Source of the DNA: Aminobacter sp. J41
GTDB lineage: Bacteria > Pseudomonadota > Alphaproteobacteria > Rhizobiales > Rhizobiaceae
NCBI RefSeq assembly: GCF_000526635.1
Contig: NZ_JAGL01000008.1
Span: forward strand, 1-64,000
Direction of reading: 5' to 3'
DNA length: 64,000 nucleotides
Of the stretch, positions 26,897 through 36,631 are shown one piece after another. The first letter of the stretch is position 1; every line of letters starts with the position of its first letter. The position numbers were made by a program, and so were the translations under genes. The notes beneath the pieces were generated by a model. It saw only the letters and a list, made by a program, of their open reading frames with translations, did no database searches and had not been told where the DNA came from.

Positions 26897-28270
26897 TCAA
26901 CGGCGAGCCCGGCCGTCATACTGCCGAACCTCGCCTGCTCCACCGGAAAGAATCCGCTGCGGATTGCGCTCAAGATCGGTGATGGCCCGCTCGATGCGGG
27001 TGATGGATGTGCGTGCGTCGCGGACGAGGCCTTCGACTTCACGCAGGCCGGAACCTGAGAATCGGGCCAGGCCGTCGGTAATCGTGCCCATGCGGGCGTT
27101 GAGCGTGTCAGCCACCTGTCGGAACGCCTTCAGCGTCTCGCTGGCCTCGGTCATGATGCCGCCAGCCTCGTCGGAGCCGAGCAGGTTGTCGACCTTCTGC
27201 AGCACGCCATCGACACGCTCGGAAGCCTGCGCCAGCCTGGTCGCCAGCTGCCGCGCATCGGTAATGATAGCGTCGATGTCTTCGGTGCGGGCACTGACGG
27301 CCTCGGAGACACGATTGATGTCGTTGGCCGCGTGATTGATGCTGGTGCTCGCCTGCTCGAAATTGGTGAGCGCGGTACGCACCGTCGCCGGATCGACACT
27401 GTCGATGACGCTGTCCACCTTCGCGAGCGTTTCGCCTGCGGCGGTGGAGAAATCGGCAAACGAAGCAACGGCCGTCTCGACGTCCTTCATGATGCCATCG
27501 AGATTGGTCGTGGCATCATCGAGCCGCTTGGTGAATTTCTCGACGTTCTCGACGACCTGCGCCACCTGATTGCGATCAACCGCGCGGATCAGGTCTTCAG
27601 CGGCCGCCAGCGTCGAGTCGATGCGCTCGGAGGCGCCAGCCAGGGACTTCGAAAGTGTGGTCACGTTGGCAAGAAACTCATCGATGCCGTCGGCATTGCG
27701 GCTGAGGGCTGCCGAGAAATTTTCGACGTTGCGCAGTGTCTCGGTGATCGACGGGCGCGCATCGCCAGCAAGCTGCTCGAGCTCGGCCAGAACCGCGTCG
27801 GCGCGCTTGAAGATGTTTTGGGCGCTTTCGAGCAGGTTCGCTACGGCAGACGGATTGGCCGTTAGTTCGGCAATCGCCCCCTGCTCTTCCGCCAGTTCAA
27901 GCAGGTTCGGCTCGCTCGGGTTGCCGCCGCGCATTTCGATGTTTGCCTGGCCAGTGAGGCCCGCGAGGCCGACATCAGCCTGCGTTGACTGAGTGATCGG
28001 CGTCAGCCGGTCGACCACGGCGTCGGCGATCGCGACAGTCGGGTTGTTCACGTCGATGTAGACTCGGCTGACGTCGCCGACCTTGACGCCGTTGAACAAC
28101 ACCATGCTGCCGCGTGCGAGGCCAGAGGCGGAGCCGTGGATGCGAAAGCGCAGTGTCACCGTCTCGCCGCGATCGCCCGCGCCGGATGTCCAGTAGACGA
28201 AAGCGAAAGCCGCAAGAACGGCAACCAGCGTGAAGATGCCGACGATGACGTAGTTAGCGCGAGTTTCCAT
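26897..28270 (-). CDS. MCE-family (MlaD-like) lipid transport protein
   Basis: A 457-residue protein with an N-terminal transmembrane anchor (TRANYVIVGIFTLVAVLAAF), one MCE domain (about 38-115, LRFRIHGSASGLARGSMVLFNGVKVGDVSRV), and a long helical or coiled C-terminal region. MCE proteins form periplasmic rings or tubes that carry lipids between membranes; the anchor docks on the permease. Longer than E. coli MlaD (about 180 residues) but usual for rhizobial homologues. Third gene of the operon, starting 9 bp after the ATPase stop. Confidence 0.92.
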   Translation of the reverse strand: METRANYVIVGIFTLVAVLAAFAFVYWTSGAGDRGETVTLRFRIHGSASGLARGSMVLFNGVKVGDVSRVYIDVNNPTVAIADAVVDRLTPITQSTQADVGLAGLTGQANIEMRGGNPSEPNLLELAEEQGAIAELTANPSAVANLLESAQNIFKRADAVLAELEQLAGDARPSITETLRNVENFSAALSRNADGIDEFLANVTTLSKSLAGASERIDSTLAAAEDLIRAVDRNQVAQVVENVEKFTKRLDDATTNLDGIMKDVETAVASFADFSTAAGETLAKVDSVIDSVDPATVRTALTNFEQASTSINHAANDINRVSEAVSARTEDIDAIITDARQLATRLAQASERVDGVLQKVDNLLGSDEAGGIMTEASETLKAFRQVADTLNARMGTITDGLARFSGSGLREVEGLVRDARTSITRIERAITDLERNPQRILSGGAGEVRQYDGRARR

Positions 28271-28279
28271 GCGCCCTTC

Positions 28280-29104
28280 CTAAGCTTTGTTCTTGCGCGC
28301 AGACAGGTCGATGTGCCTGGCTCGCTTGCCGCGGAAATAAGATTTCACCCAGGGGTCCTCGACGGTCATCATGTCCTCGATGGTGCCTTCCATCAGCACC
28401 TTCTTGCCGCCCAGCACGGCAATGCGGTCGCAGACGGAAAACAGGCTGTCGAGATCGTGGGTGACCATGTAGACCGTCAGCCCCATCGTGTCGCGCAGCT
28501 TCGCCACGAGATCATCGAAGTCAGCCGCGCCGATCGGGTCGAGGCCGGAGGTGGGCTCATCAAGGAAAACAAGGTCCGGATCGAGCGCGAGCGCCCGGGC
28601 GAGCGCGGCCCGCTTGATCATGCCGCCCGACAGTTCTGATGGGAATTTGTCGGCCGCGTCGCGCGGTAGGCCGACCAGCTCCAGCTTGAGGAGCGCCAGT
28701 TCATCCATCAGCGGCTTCGGCAGGTCGAGATACTCGCGCATCGGCACCTGGATGTTCTCCCGCACGGTTAGTGCCGAGAACAGCGCGCCGTGCTGGAACA
28801 GCACGCCGAGGCGCATGTCTATCTGCACCTTTTCCTCGTCGGAGATGGTGTCGAGGTCGTTGCCGAACAGCGTCACCGTACCGCCACGCTTCGGGGTAAG
28901 GCCCAGCACCGTGCGCAGCAGGACCGACTTGCCGGTACCGGATGCGCCGACAAAACCCAGAATTTCCCCGCGGTAAACATCGAGCGAAAGCTTGTCGAGT
29001 ACCAGCTTCTCGCCAAAGCCGACGGTCACGTCGCGCACGGAGAGCACGATTTCCGGTGCCGCGTCAGCGTGGTTTGCCGGAGTGAGGAGAGCTGCCTGCG
29101 CCAT
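28280..29104 (-). CDS. MlaF-like ABC transporter ATP-binding protein
   Basis: A 274-residue ATPase: Walker A GFVGASGTGKSVLL, Q-loop LFQHGALFSALTV, signature LSGGMIKRAALARAL, Walker B DLVFLDEPTSGLDP and the H-loop VTHDL. The sequence SALTVRENIQVP and the MIKRAAL signature are typical of MlaF-type lipid exporters or importers. The start at 29104 (MAQAALLTP) overlaps the permease stop as TGATG. The open frame extends to 29422, but this is antisense-like sequence within the permease gene. Confidence 0.95.
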   Translation of the reverse strand: MAQAALLTPANHADAAPEIVLSVRDVTVGFGEKLVLDKLSLDVYRGEILGFVGASGTGKSVLLRTVLGLTPKRGGTVTLFGNDLDTISDEEKVQIDMRLGVLFQHGALFSALTVRENIQVPMREYLDLPKPLMDELALLKLELVGLPRDAADKFPSELSGGMIKRAALARALALDPDLVFLDEPTSGLDPIGAADFDDLVAKLRDTMGLTVYMVTHDLDSLFSVCDRIAVLGGKKVLMEGTIEDMMTVEDPWVKSYFRGKRARHIDLSARKNKA

Positions 29105-30291
29105 CAGAAGTCGATCGCCACGTAGAACATTGCAAACAGGCCATCGAGCACGATGACGACGAAGATCGACTTCACCACGGAGGCGGTCACGTGCCTGCCA
29201 AGCGACTCCGCACTGCCGCCCACCTTCATGCCTTCGACAGAGGCGATGATGCCGATGATGAGGGCCATGAATGGCGCCTTGATCATCCCCGCAAAGATCG
29301 TGGAAAGGTCGACGCTCGCGCGCAGGCGGTCGATGAAGGCTTCCGGCGGAATGCCCGAATAGATATCGGCGACCAGCATTGCGCCACTCAGAGATGCCGC
29401 ATTGGCAACGATGGTGAGGCACGGAACAGCGATCACCAGCGCGACCAGGCGCGGAAAGACGAGGACGCCGATCGGGTTCAGGCCAATGACCTTTAGCGCG
29501 TCGATCTCCTCGCGCATCTTCATAGAGCCAATTTCGGCGGTGATCGCACTGCCGGAGCGGCCTGCGATCATGATCGATGTCAGCAACACGCCGAGTTCAC
29601 GCAAGGTCAGGATGCCGACGAGGTCGACAATGAAGATTTCCGCGCCGAACCAGCGCAGTTGGTAGGCACCCTGCTGCGCGACAATGGCGCCAACGATGGA
29701 CGAGATCAGGACGACGACCGGAATCGCACCGACACCCATGCGGTCGATCTGGTTGAAGATGGCCGCCGGGTTTACCGCATGGCCGCGGCCGAGCTTCATC
29801 TGGGCGCCACGAATGGTCGAGCCGAGGATGTACATGCCGGCGACGAAGTCGTCGAAGGCAGCGACGGTCAGGCGGCCGAGCGTCTCAAGCCAGCGGATGA
29901 CGATGAAGGGCTGTAGCCGGCGGGAAACTTCGGGGCCATCGTCCAGCGCTTCTCCTACAGCGTCGAGGAGAATCGAAGCTGAAGGACTGGCACCAACGAT
30001 TTCTACTGGCGCGCCGGCACGGCGCTGTGAATCTGCCAGGCGCTGAATCAGCCAGGCCCCGGCGGTGTCGAGGCCCGTGACTCCGGTCACATCGAGAATC
30101 ACCTCGCCACGAGGATGGCTTTGTTCCAGTTCGCGCGTGGGCGCGTCGACAAGATGCACGGAACGGGTGTTCCAGACGCCAGAAAGCGCCCAGATCGTAC
30201 GCCCGCCCTCTTCGCTCACGGCAATCGACGGCCGTCGCGCATCTGCGACCTGGCTCATTGCGGTTGCGTCGCCTGCATCTTTCGTCAACAT
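29104..30291 (-). CDS. MlaE-type permease with N-terminal STAS domain
   Basis: A 395-residue inner-membrane permease. The first 110 residues form a STAS-like domain (IWALSGVWNTRSV, VILDVTGVTGLDTAGAWLIQRLAD), and the remainder is the MlaE permease with about five or six membrane segments (GVGAIPVVVLISSIVGAIVA, LGVLLTSIMIAGRSGSAITAEIGSM). In E. coli the STAS function is a separate protein, MlaB; here it is fused. The start is uncertain: ATG 30291 or GTG 30327. First gene of the four-gene transporter operon. Confidence 0.92.
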   Translation of the reverse strand: MLTKDAGDATAMSQVADARRPSIAVSEEGGRTIWALSGVWNTRSVHLVDAPTRELEQSHPRGEVILDVTGVTGLDTAGAWLIQRLADSQRRAGAPVEIVGASPSASILLDAVGEALDDGPEVSRRLQPFIVIRWLETLGRLTVAAFDDFVAGMYILGSTIRGAQMKLGRGHAVNPAAIFNQIDRMGVGAIPVVVLISSIVGAIVAQQGAYQLRWFGAEIFIVDLVGILTLRELGVLLTSIMIAGRSGSAITAEIGSMKMREEIDALKVIGLNPIGVLVFPRLVALVIAVPCLTIVANAASLSGAMLVADIYSGIPPEAFIDRLRASVDLSTIFAGMIKAPFMALIIGIIASVEGMKVGGSAESLGRHVTASVVKSIFVVIVLDGLFAMFYVAIDF

Positions 30292-30369
30292 CGGTCCACT
30301 ATTAGCGGCTCGTAAATCGCCTGTCACTTTGGCGATGGCCCGGGTGGACGACGTTGACGGGAGTTCTTC

Positions 30370-31353
30370 ATGAAGCGTGACCTTTTTGTCAGAGCCGAGC
30401 GGTTTCCGCTCGCGGCAGCCTTTACCATCTCACGTGGCACGAAGACGGAAGCGGCGGTGCTGACCTGCACCATCCGCGACGGCGCAAACGCGGGTCATGG
30501 CGAGTGCGTTCCCTATGCCCGTTACGGCGAGACGCTGGAAAACGTCACCGAGCAGATCGAGGCGGCACGAAGCGCCATTGAGAACGGCGCATCACGCGAA
30601 GAGATCTTGTCGATCATGAAGCCGGGCGCCGCGCGAAACGCTGTCGACTGCGCGCTATGGGATCTCGAAGCGAAATCCGGGGCCGGCCCGGTCACGGAGC
30701 GAATCGGCGTTGCAACTGCGAAGCCGCTCATCACCGCCTACACGATCTCTCTCGGCGAACCGGAACAGATGGGTGCCGCGGCGCGCGAGAACGCACACCG
30801 GCCGGTGCTGAAGGTGAAGGTCGGCACCGAAGACGACGTCTCGCGAATTGCAGCGGTCGCAGAAGCAGCGTCGAACGCCCGCATCATCCTTGATGCCAAC
30901 GAGGGTTGGACGGAAGACAATATCCGCAAGCATCTGCTCGCCGCTGCGCGCTATCGAGTGGCTGTCGTTGAGCAGCCGCTCCCAGCCGGCAGGGACGAGA
31001 TCCTGCGCAACATCCCGCATCCCGTTCCGGTCTGCGCGGATGAGAGCGTCCACACTGTCGAAGGACTGGAGCAGTTGCTCGGCCTCTATGACGCCATCAA
31101 TATCAAACTCGACAAGACCGGCGGCCTCACGGGGGCGCTGACGCTGCATCAGCGTGCCCGCGAACTTGGCTTCGGCATCATGGTCGGCTGCATGGTCGGC
31201 ACGTCTCTGGCGATGGCGCCGGCTGTACTGCTAGCGCAGGATGCAGACTTCGTCGATCTCGACGGCCCGCTGCTCCTTGCAAAGGATCGCGAGGAGCCAC
31301 TTACCTACGAAGGCTCGCTGGTTTATCCGCCCTCGCCTGCTCTGTGGGGCTGA
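30370..31353 (+). CDS. N-acetyl-D-Glu racemase-like dipeptide epimerase
   Basis: A 327-residue enolase-superfamily enzyme resembling L-Ala-D/L-Glu epimerase (YcjG/AEE), which recycles murein peptides. The catalytic set is visible: KVKVG (K-x-K), metal ligands in ILDANEGWT, VVEQPL and CADESVH, and the second base in IKLDKTGGL. The C-terminal VDLDGPLLL is also characteristic. Divergent from the MCE operon. The exact dipeptide cannot be predicted. Confidence 0.9.
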   Translation: MKRDLFVRAERFPLAAAFTISRGTKTEAAVLTCTIRDGANAGHGECVPYARYGETLENVTEQIEAARSAIENGASREEILSIMKPGAARNAVDCALWDLEAKSGAGPVTERIGVATAKPLITAYTISLGEPEQMGAAARENAHRPVLKVKVGTEDDVSRIAAVAEAASNARIILDANEGWTEDNIRKHLLAAARYRVAVVEQPLPAGRDEILRNIPHPVPVCADESVHTVEGLEQLLGLYDAINIKLDKTGGLTGALTLHQRARELGFGIMVGCMVGTSLAMAPAVLLAQDADFVDLDGPLLLAKDREEPLTYEGSLVYPPSPALWG

Positions 31354-31418
31354 ACCGGCCTGCGGTTGTCTACGGCGCGGCAGGTCGCTAGCCTGCGCCC
31401 ACACAAAGGGAGAATGCA

Positions 31419-32198
31419 ATGGAACTTGGAATTCGTGGGAGGAAGGCCATCGTCTGTGCGTCAAGCCGCGGCCTCGGGTTGGGCTGCGCGACCGCACTGG
31501 CGGAGGCCGGATGCGATCTCGTCATGAACGGCCGTAACGCGGAAGTGCTGGCTGCGGCGGCAGCAAAGCTACGCTCGACCTACGGGGTCAACGTCACGGA
31601 AGTTCCGGGCGACGTCTCGGACCCGGCAGTGCGCGAGCAGCTGCTAGCGGCGGCGCCTGCAACCGACATTCTCGTCAACAACAACGGCGGCCCGCCCTTC
31701 CGCGATTTCCGGGAACTGACCCGCGAAGCCATGCTCGCAGGCGTAAACAACAACATGATCACGCCGATCGAGCTCATCAAGGCGGTTATCGACGGCATGA
31801 CCGAACGCGGCTTTGGCCGCATCGTCAACATCACGTCCATGTCGGTCTACCAGCCGATCCCTGGTCTCGACCTGTCGTCCGGCGCACGCGCGGGCCTTAC
31901 CGCTTTCCTTGCGGGCATCGCGCGTACGGTCGCCGACAAGAACGTGACCATCAATCACATCCTGCCGGGAAAATTCGATACTGACCGAATCCGCACCAGC
32001 ATCGAGTTCTCCGCAAAGAAGGCCGGTACCACGGTCGAGGCTGAGGCTGAACGCCAGGCGAAGGACATCCCTGCCGGACGCCTCGGCACAGCCGAAGAAT
32101 TCGGCAAGGTCTGCGCCTTCCTGTGCTCTGTGCATGCCGGCTACATCACCGGGCAGAGCATCCGGCTTGACGGCGGCCTGTTCAACAGCTCGTTCTGA
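31419..32198 (+). CDS. SDR-family oxidoreductase lacking the Tyr-Lys pair
   Basis: A 259-residue short-chain dehydrogenase fold. It has an altered nucleotide loop CASSRGLGLG, NNNGGPP in place of NNAG, and LDGGLFNS at the end. Counting from the Ser of NITSMSV, the positions of the catalytic Y-x3-K hold S-x3-R (SSGAR). So the usual proton relay is absent. Related proteins are annotated as 3-oxoacyl-ACP reductase-like, but this one may have other chemistry or only bind a ligand. It lies 65 bp after the epimerase and 37 bp before the FAH gene, on the same strand. Confidence 0.85.
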   Translation: MELGIRGRKAIVCASSRGLGLGCATALAEAGCDLVMNGRNAEVLAAAAAKLRSTYGVNVTEVPGDVSDPAVREQLLAAAPATDILVNNNGGPPFRDFRELTREAMLAGVNNNMITPIELIKAVIDGMTERGFGRIVNITSMSVYQPIPGLDLSSGARAGLTAFLAGIARTVADKNVTINHILPGKFDTDRIRTSIEFSAKKAGTTVEAEAERQAKDIPAGRLGTAEEFGKVCAFLCSVHAGYITGQSIRLDGGLFNSSF

Positions 32199-32235
32199 CA
32201 GCTGAACAAGTACAACAGAGTTTCGGAGGAAGACA

Positions 32236-33078
32236 TTGAAACTTATCCGTTTTGGAGAGCGTGGGCAGGAGAAGCCCGGCCTGATTGGCGCTGACTGCAA
32301 GCTGCGCGACGCGTCCTCGCTGGTGAGCGACTATTCGCCAGAAACCATTGCGCAGGATCTCGCAGGCAAACTTGCGGGCGTCGACGCCTCCACGTTGCCG
32401 GAAGTCCCGGAAGGCGTTCGCCTCGGTTCGCCGGTCTCGCGCGTCGGCCACTTCATCGCCATCGGCCTTAACTACGCCGACCACGCCGCCGAGACCGGTT
32501 CGCCGATTCCGTCCGAGCCGATCGTCTTTTCCAAGGCGCCGAGCTGCCTGTCCGGGCCGAATGACGACGTGCTCCTGCCGAAGGGCTCCGAAAAACTCGA
32601 TTGGGAAGTCGAGCTTGCAGTTGTGATCGGCAAACGGGCCGACAACGTGTCGGAAGCCGATGCGCTGTCGCACGTCCTCGGCTACGCGCTGTGCAACGAC
32701 GTCTCCGAACGCGCATGGCAGGCCGAGCGCGGCGGGCAGTGGATCAAGGGCAAGAGCGCTCCAACCTTCGGCCCGCTTGGCCCATGGATTGCAACGCCGG
32801 ACGAGATTGCCGACCCGCAGAATCTCGACATGTTCCTCGACGTGAACGGCGAGCGCTGCCAGACCGGCAACACGCGCACCATGATCTTCTCCGTCGCCCA
32901 CATCATCTCGTACCTGTCGAGCTTCATGGTGCTTGAGCCGGGCGACGTCATCACCACCGGAACGCCTCCCGGCGTCGGCCTCGGCATGAAGCCGCAGAAG
33001 TTCCTGAAAGCCGGTGACGAAATGCGTCTCGGCATTGCCGGCCTTGGCGAGCAGCGCCAGAAGGTCGTTGCCCGATAG
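32236..33078 (+). CDS. fumarylacetoacetate hydrolase family protein
   Basis: A 280-residue FAH-superfamily enzyme. The core is PSEPIVFSKAPSCLSGPNDDV, DWEVELAVVIGK (metal-binding E-x-E), CNDVSERAWQ and GDVITTGTPPGVGLG. Members hydrolyse or decarboxylate 2-oxo dicarboxylates, for example 2-keto-3-deoxy-fuconate/rhamnonate aldolase-like or ureidoglycolate lyase-like enzymes. The start is TTG at 32236 with CGGAGGA 7 nt upstream. Probably in an operon with the upstream SDR. Confidence 0.92.
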   Translation: MKLIRFGERGQEKPGLIGADCKLRDASSLVSDYSPETIAQDLAGKLAGVDASTLPEVPEGVRLGSPVSRVGHFIAIGLNYADHAAETGSPIPSEPIVFSKAPSCLSGPNDDVLLPKGSEKLDWEVELAVVIGKRADNVSEADALSHVLGYALCNDVSERAWQAERGGQWIKGKSAPTFGPLGPWIATPDEIADPQNLDMFLDVNGERCQTGNTRTMIFSVAHIISYLSSFMVLEPGDVITTGTPPGVGLGMKPQKFLKAGDEMRLGIAGLGEQRQKVVAR

Positions 33079-33172
33079 AGGCATCTCCGGGCGGCCAGGA
33101 GCCGCCCACCCTCGCCTTTAGGGGCGAACGTGATAGAACGCCGACTCGGCGATGAGCTGGGGCTATGAAGAC

Positions 33173-35461
33173 ATGAATATCGATAACACAACAAAATCCT
33201 CGGACCTCGAAGAAGGCGCGCTGTTCTATCATCGCTATCCCTCGCCCGGAAAACTGGAGATCCAGGCGACGAAGCCGCTGGGCAACCAGCGCGATCTGGC
33301 GCTTGCCTATTCGCCCGGCGTTGCTGCGCCCTGCCTTGCGATCCAGGACGATCCATCAGCGGCCGCGCTCTACACGTCGCGTTCAAACCTCGTTGCCGTC
33401 ATTTCCAACGGCACGGCCGTGCTCGGTCTCGGCAATATCGGCGCGCTGGCTTCGAAGCCGGTTATGGAGGGCAAGGCTGTCCTCTTCAAGAAGTTCGCCG
33501 GCATCGACGTGTTCGACATCGAGATGAACACGCCCGACATCGACCAGATGGTTGAGACGGTCGCCGCGCTCGAGCCTACCTTCGGAGGCATCAATCTCGA
33601 GGATATCAAGGCGCCGGAATGCTTTGAGATCGAAGAGCGCCTGAAGGCGCGGATGAAAATCCCGGTCTTCCATGACGACCAGCATGGCACCGCGATCATT
33701 GTGGCCGCCGCCGTCATCAACGGTCTCGAGCTTGCCGGTAAGAAGATCGAGGAGGTGAAGATCGTCTCCTCGGGCGCTGGTGCCGCGGCGCTCGCCTGCC
33801 TCAACCTGCTCGTCTCTCTCGGTGCCAATCGCGACAACATCTGGGTCACCGACCGCCACGGCGTCGCCTATAAAGGCCGCGTCGAAGAGATGGACCGCTG
33901 GAAGGATCCGTACGTCAAGGACACCAACGCGCGCACGCTGGAAGACGTCATCGGCGGTGCCGACGTGTTCCTCGGTCTATCGGCCGCGGGCGTCCTCAAG
34001 CCCGAATACCTCCAGCACATGGGCGAAAAGCCGCTGATCCTGGCGCTCGCCAACCCAAATCCGGAGATCATGCCGGAGCTGGCGCGTGAGGCGCGTCCGG
34101 ATGCCATGATCTGCACCGGGCGCTCCGACTACCCGAATCAGGTCAACAACGTCCTGTGCTTCCCCTACATCTTTCGCGGCGCCCTCGATGTGGGCGCAAC
34201 CGCGATCAACGAGGAGATGAAGATGGCCGCCGTGCGCGCGATTGCAGCGCTGGCCCGCGAAGAGCCTTCGGAAGTCGCCGCTCGCGCCTATTCCGGCGAG
34301 ACGCCGATCTTCGGCCCGGATTTCCTCATCCCCTCGCCGTTCGACCCGCGCCTCATCCTGCGTATCGCCCCGGCTGTGGCCCGGGCGGCCTGCGAAACGG
34401 GCGTCGCTACGCGTCCGATCGAGGATTGGGAAGCCTACACCGACCGCCTGACGCGCTTCGTATTCCGTTCGGGCCTGATCATGAAGCCGATCTTCTCGAC
34501 TGCCCGAACGGCACGCAAGGATCGCGTGATCTATGCCGACGGCGAGGACGAGCGCGTGCTGCGCGCGGCCCAGGTTGTGCTGGAAGAAGGCATCGCACGC
34601 CCGACGCTGATTGGCCGTCCGAGCGTCATCGACATGCGTCTCAAGCGCTACGGCCTGAAGATCCGAGCCGGGAAGGACTTTGACGTCGTCAATCCGGAAG
34701 ACGATCCGCGCTACCGCGACTATGTCGATCTGCTGATCCAGGTCGGTGGCCGCCGTGGTGTAACGCCGGAAGCGGCGCGCGCCATGGTGCGTACCAACAA
34801 CACCGTCATCGCGGCGCTCGCCATGCTTCGTGACGAGGCAGATGCCATGATCTGCGGCCTCGAAGGGCGCTTCGAGCGCCACCTGCGCAATGTTGACCTC
34901 ATTATCGGGCGCCGCGCGGGCGTTGGACGCCTGTCGGCCCTGTCGATGCTGATTGCGCAGCGCGGCATAACCTTCTACACCGACACCTATGTCGACATCG
35001 ATCCGAGCGCGCGGCAGATCGCCGAAATGACGATCCTGGCGGCGGAGGAAATTCGCCGCTTCGGTATCGCCCCGAAGGCAGCGCTGCTCTCGCATTCCAA
35101 CTTCGGCTCGCGCGAATCCAAGAGCGCGCTGAAGATGCAGGAAGCTGCAGCGCTGCTGCGCGAGCTGGCTCCGGACCTCGAAGCGGACGGTGAAATGCAC
35201 GGTGACTCCGCCATCTCACCGGCGCTGCGCCAGAGGATCTACCCGCACTCGACGCTGACCGACGAGGCGAACCTGCTGGTATTCCCGAATCTCGACGCAG
35301 CGAACATCACGCTGACGACCGTGAAGGCAATGACGGACGCGCTGCACGTCGGTCCGATCCTGCTCGGCGCAGCACGCCCCGCGCACATTCTGACGCCGTC
35401 GGTGACCTCGCGTGGTGTGGTCAACATGACGGCGCTGGCCGTCGTCCAGGCAAGTTCCTAG
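33173..35461 (+). CDS. maeB: NADP-dependent malic enzyme with phosphotransacetylase domain
   Basis: A 762-residue enzyme with an N-terminal malic enzyme domain (about 1-425: LALAYSPGVAAPCLAI, EDIKAPECFEIEERL, FHDDQHGTAIIV, GAGAAALACLNLL) and a C-terminal phosphotransacetylase-like domain (about 440-760). It converts malate to pyruvate and CO2, feeding the PDH complex; the PTA-like part is regulatory, binding acetyl-CoA. The start is ambiguous: 33173 (MNIDNTTKSS) or 33152, seven codons earlier. Normal length for rhizobial enzymes. Confidence 0.95.
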   Translation: MNIDNTTKSSDLEEGALFYHRYPSPGKLEIQATKPLGNQRDLALAYSPGVAAPCLAIQDDPSAAALYTSRSNLVAVISNGTAVLGLGNIGALASKPVMEGKAVLFKKFAGIDVFDIEMNTPDIDQMVETVAALEPTFGGINLEDIKAPECFEIEERLKARMKIPVFHDDQHGTAIIVAAAVINGLELAGKKIEEVKIVSSGAGAAALACLNLLVSLGANRDNIWVTDRHGVAYKGRVEEMDRWKDPYVKDTNARTLEDVIGGADVFLGLSAAGVLKPEYLQHMGEKPLILALANPNPEIMPELAREARPDAMICTGRSDYPNQVNNVLCFPYIFRGALDVGATAINEEMKMAAVRAIAALAREEPSEVAARAYSGETPIFGPDFLIPSPFDPRLILRIAPAVARAACETGVATRPIEDWEAYTDRLTRFVFRSGLIMKPIFSTARTARKDRVIYADGEDERVLRAAQVVLEEGIARPTLIGRPSVIDMRLKRYGLKIRAGKDFDVVNPEDDPRYRDYVDLLIQVGGRRGVTPEAARAMVRTNNTVIAALAMLRDEADAMICGLEGRFERHLRNVDLIIGRRAGVGRLSALSMLIAQRGITFYTDTYVDIDPSARQIAEMTILAAEEIRRFGIAPKAALLSHSNFGSRESKSALKMQEAAALLRELAPDLEADGEMHGDSAISPALRQRIYPHSTLTDEANLLVFPNLDAANITLTTVKAMTDALHVGPILLGAARPAHILTPSVTSRGVVNMTALAVVQASS

Positions 35462-35518
35462 CAAGAGCCTTCCGCCTGAACATACGCTTGCTTAACTGCC
35501 CCGTGCCATGCTTGCCGC

Positions 35519-36631
35519 ATGGTGTGGGGTGGAAAGCTTGGCAGGTATGTCGGCCTGGCGCAGCGGATTGTTGCCGCTGCGGCCGTTTGCGTTGTGCTTC
35601 CGACCGTTTCGGCGGAGGCAAGCGCACGCATGTGCCGGCAGCTTGAGGCGCAGCTCGCCGCCCTGCCCAAGACCGGAAAGGCAGGCTCGACTTCGCAGAT
35701 CCGCAAATACGACGCCGCGATTGCCCGCCAGCAGGAACAGATCCGCAAGGCTCGGGCGCAGCTGCAGCAGAACAGCTGCACGATCGGGCTGAGCGTCGTT
35801 AGCGGTGTTTGCGGCCAGGTGCGCGGCGCGCTGGCGCGCATGGAAAAGAATCTCGCCGACCTGCAGCGTATCCGCGCGAAACTCGGCAGCGGCGGCAGCC
35901 AGCAGGAGCGTAATCGCATCCTGCGAGCGCTGCAGTCGAACGACTGCCGTCCGGATACGACCCCGGTATCGGTTCCCAAGCAGTCAAAGGCACCGGCACG
36001 CGAACAGCAGGTGCCCGGACCGGCCCAGAGGAAACAGGCAGCCGTTGCGCCGCGCCGACCAAGGGGCAATCTGCGCACGATGTGCGTGCGCACCTGCGAC
36101 GGTTACTATTTTCCGATTTCCTGGTCGGTCTCGGCCGAAGCCTTCAAACGCGACGAATATGTCTGCGCCAGTATGTGCCCCGGTGTCGAAACGGAGCTCT
36201 ACTATCACCACGTGCCGCATGAAGAGACCGACCGGATGGTCTCGGCCAGGACGGGAATGCCGTACACGCAGATGCACTTTGCCTACCGATACAAGAACCC
36301 GGACGTGCGGCCGCCGCAGGGCTGCACCTGCTCCCCACAAGCCGCGGCCGCGGCAGCACGCGGCTACACGATCATCGGCGGAAGCTATGAAGCTAACGGC
36401 GTCACGTCCGAGCTAAAGGGTTCGGTGATGGAGTTCGGGCAGCCTGCCGTGGAACCTGAGCCAGAGGGCGAAGAAGTCGTCGAAGAGACGAGCTTTGGCG
36501 AGGAGGAGCCGGTCGAGTCGTCCGGCCCGCCACGTCGCGAGCGTCCAATCAGGGTCGTCGGGCCAGCGTTCCTTCCCGACCCAGAATCGGAAGAAGCTCA
36601 GCCAGCTCAGGACCACGGTCCAGCCCTGTAA
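35519..36631 (+). CDS. DUF2865 domain-containing exported protein
   Basis: A 370-residue protein with a signal peptide ([24 protein letters not shown]), a central coiled-coil region ([25 protein letters not shown]) and the DUF2865 core with cysteines in [25 protein letters not shown] and GCTCSPQ. Probably periplasmic; function unknown and restricted largely to Hyphomicrobiales as far as I recall. The acidic Pro/Glu tail extends 83 bp into the convergent gltX gene. Confidence 0.88.
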   Translation: MVWGGKLGRYVGLAQRIVAAAAVCVVLPTVSAEASARMCRQLEAQLAALPKTGKAGSTSQIRKYDAAIARQQEQIRKARAQLQQNSCTIGLSVVSGVCGQVRGALARMEKNLADLQRIRAKLGSGGSQQERNRILRALQSNDCRPDTTPVSVPKQSKAPAREQQVPGPAQRKQAAVAPRRPRGNLRTMCVRTCDGYYFPISWSVSAEAFKRDEYVCASMCPGVETELYYHHVPHEETDRMVSARTGMPYTQMHFAYRYKNPDVRPPQGCTCSPQAAAAAARGYTIIGGSYEANGVTSELKGSVMEFGQPAVEPEPEGEEVVEETSFGEEEPVESSGPPRRERPIRVVGPAFLPDPESEEAQPAQDHGPAL

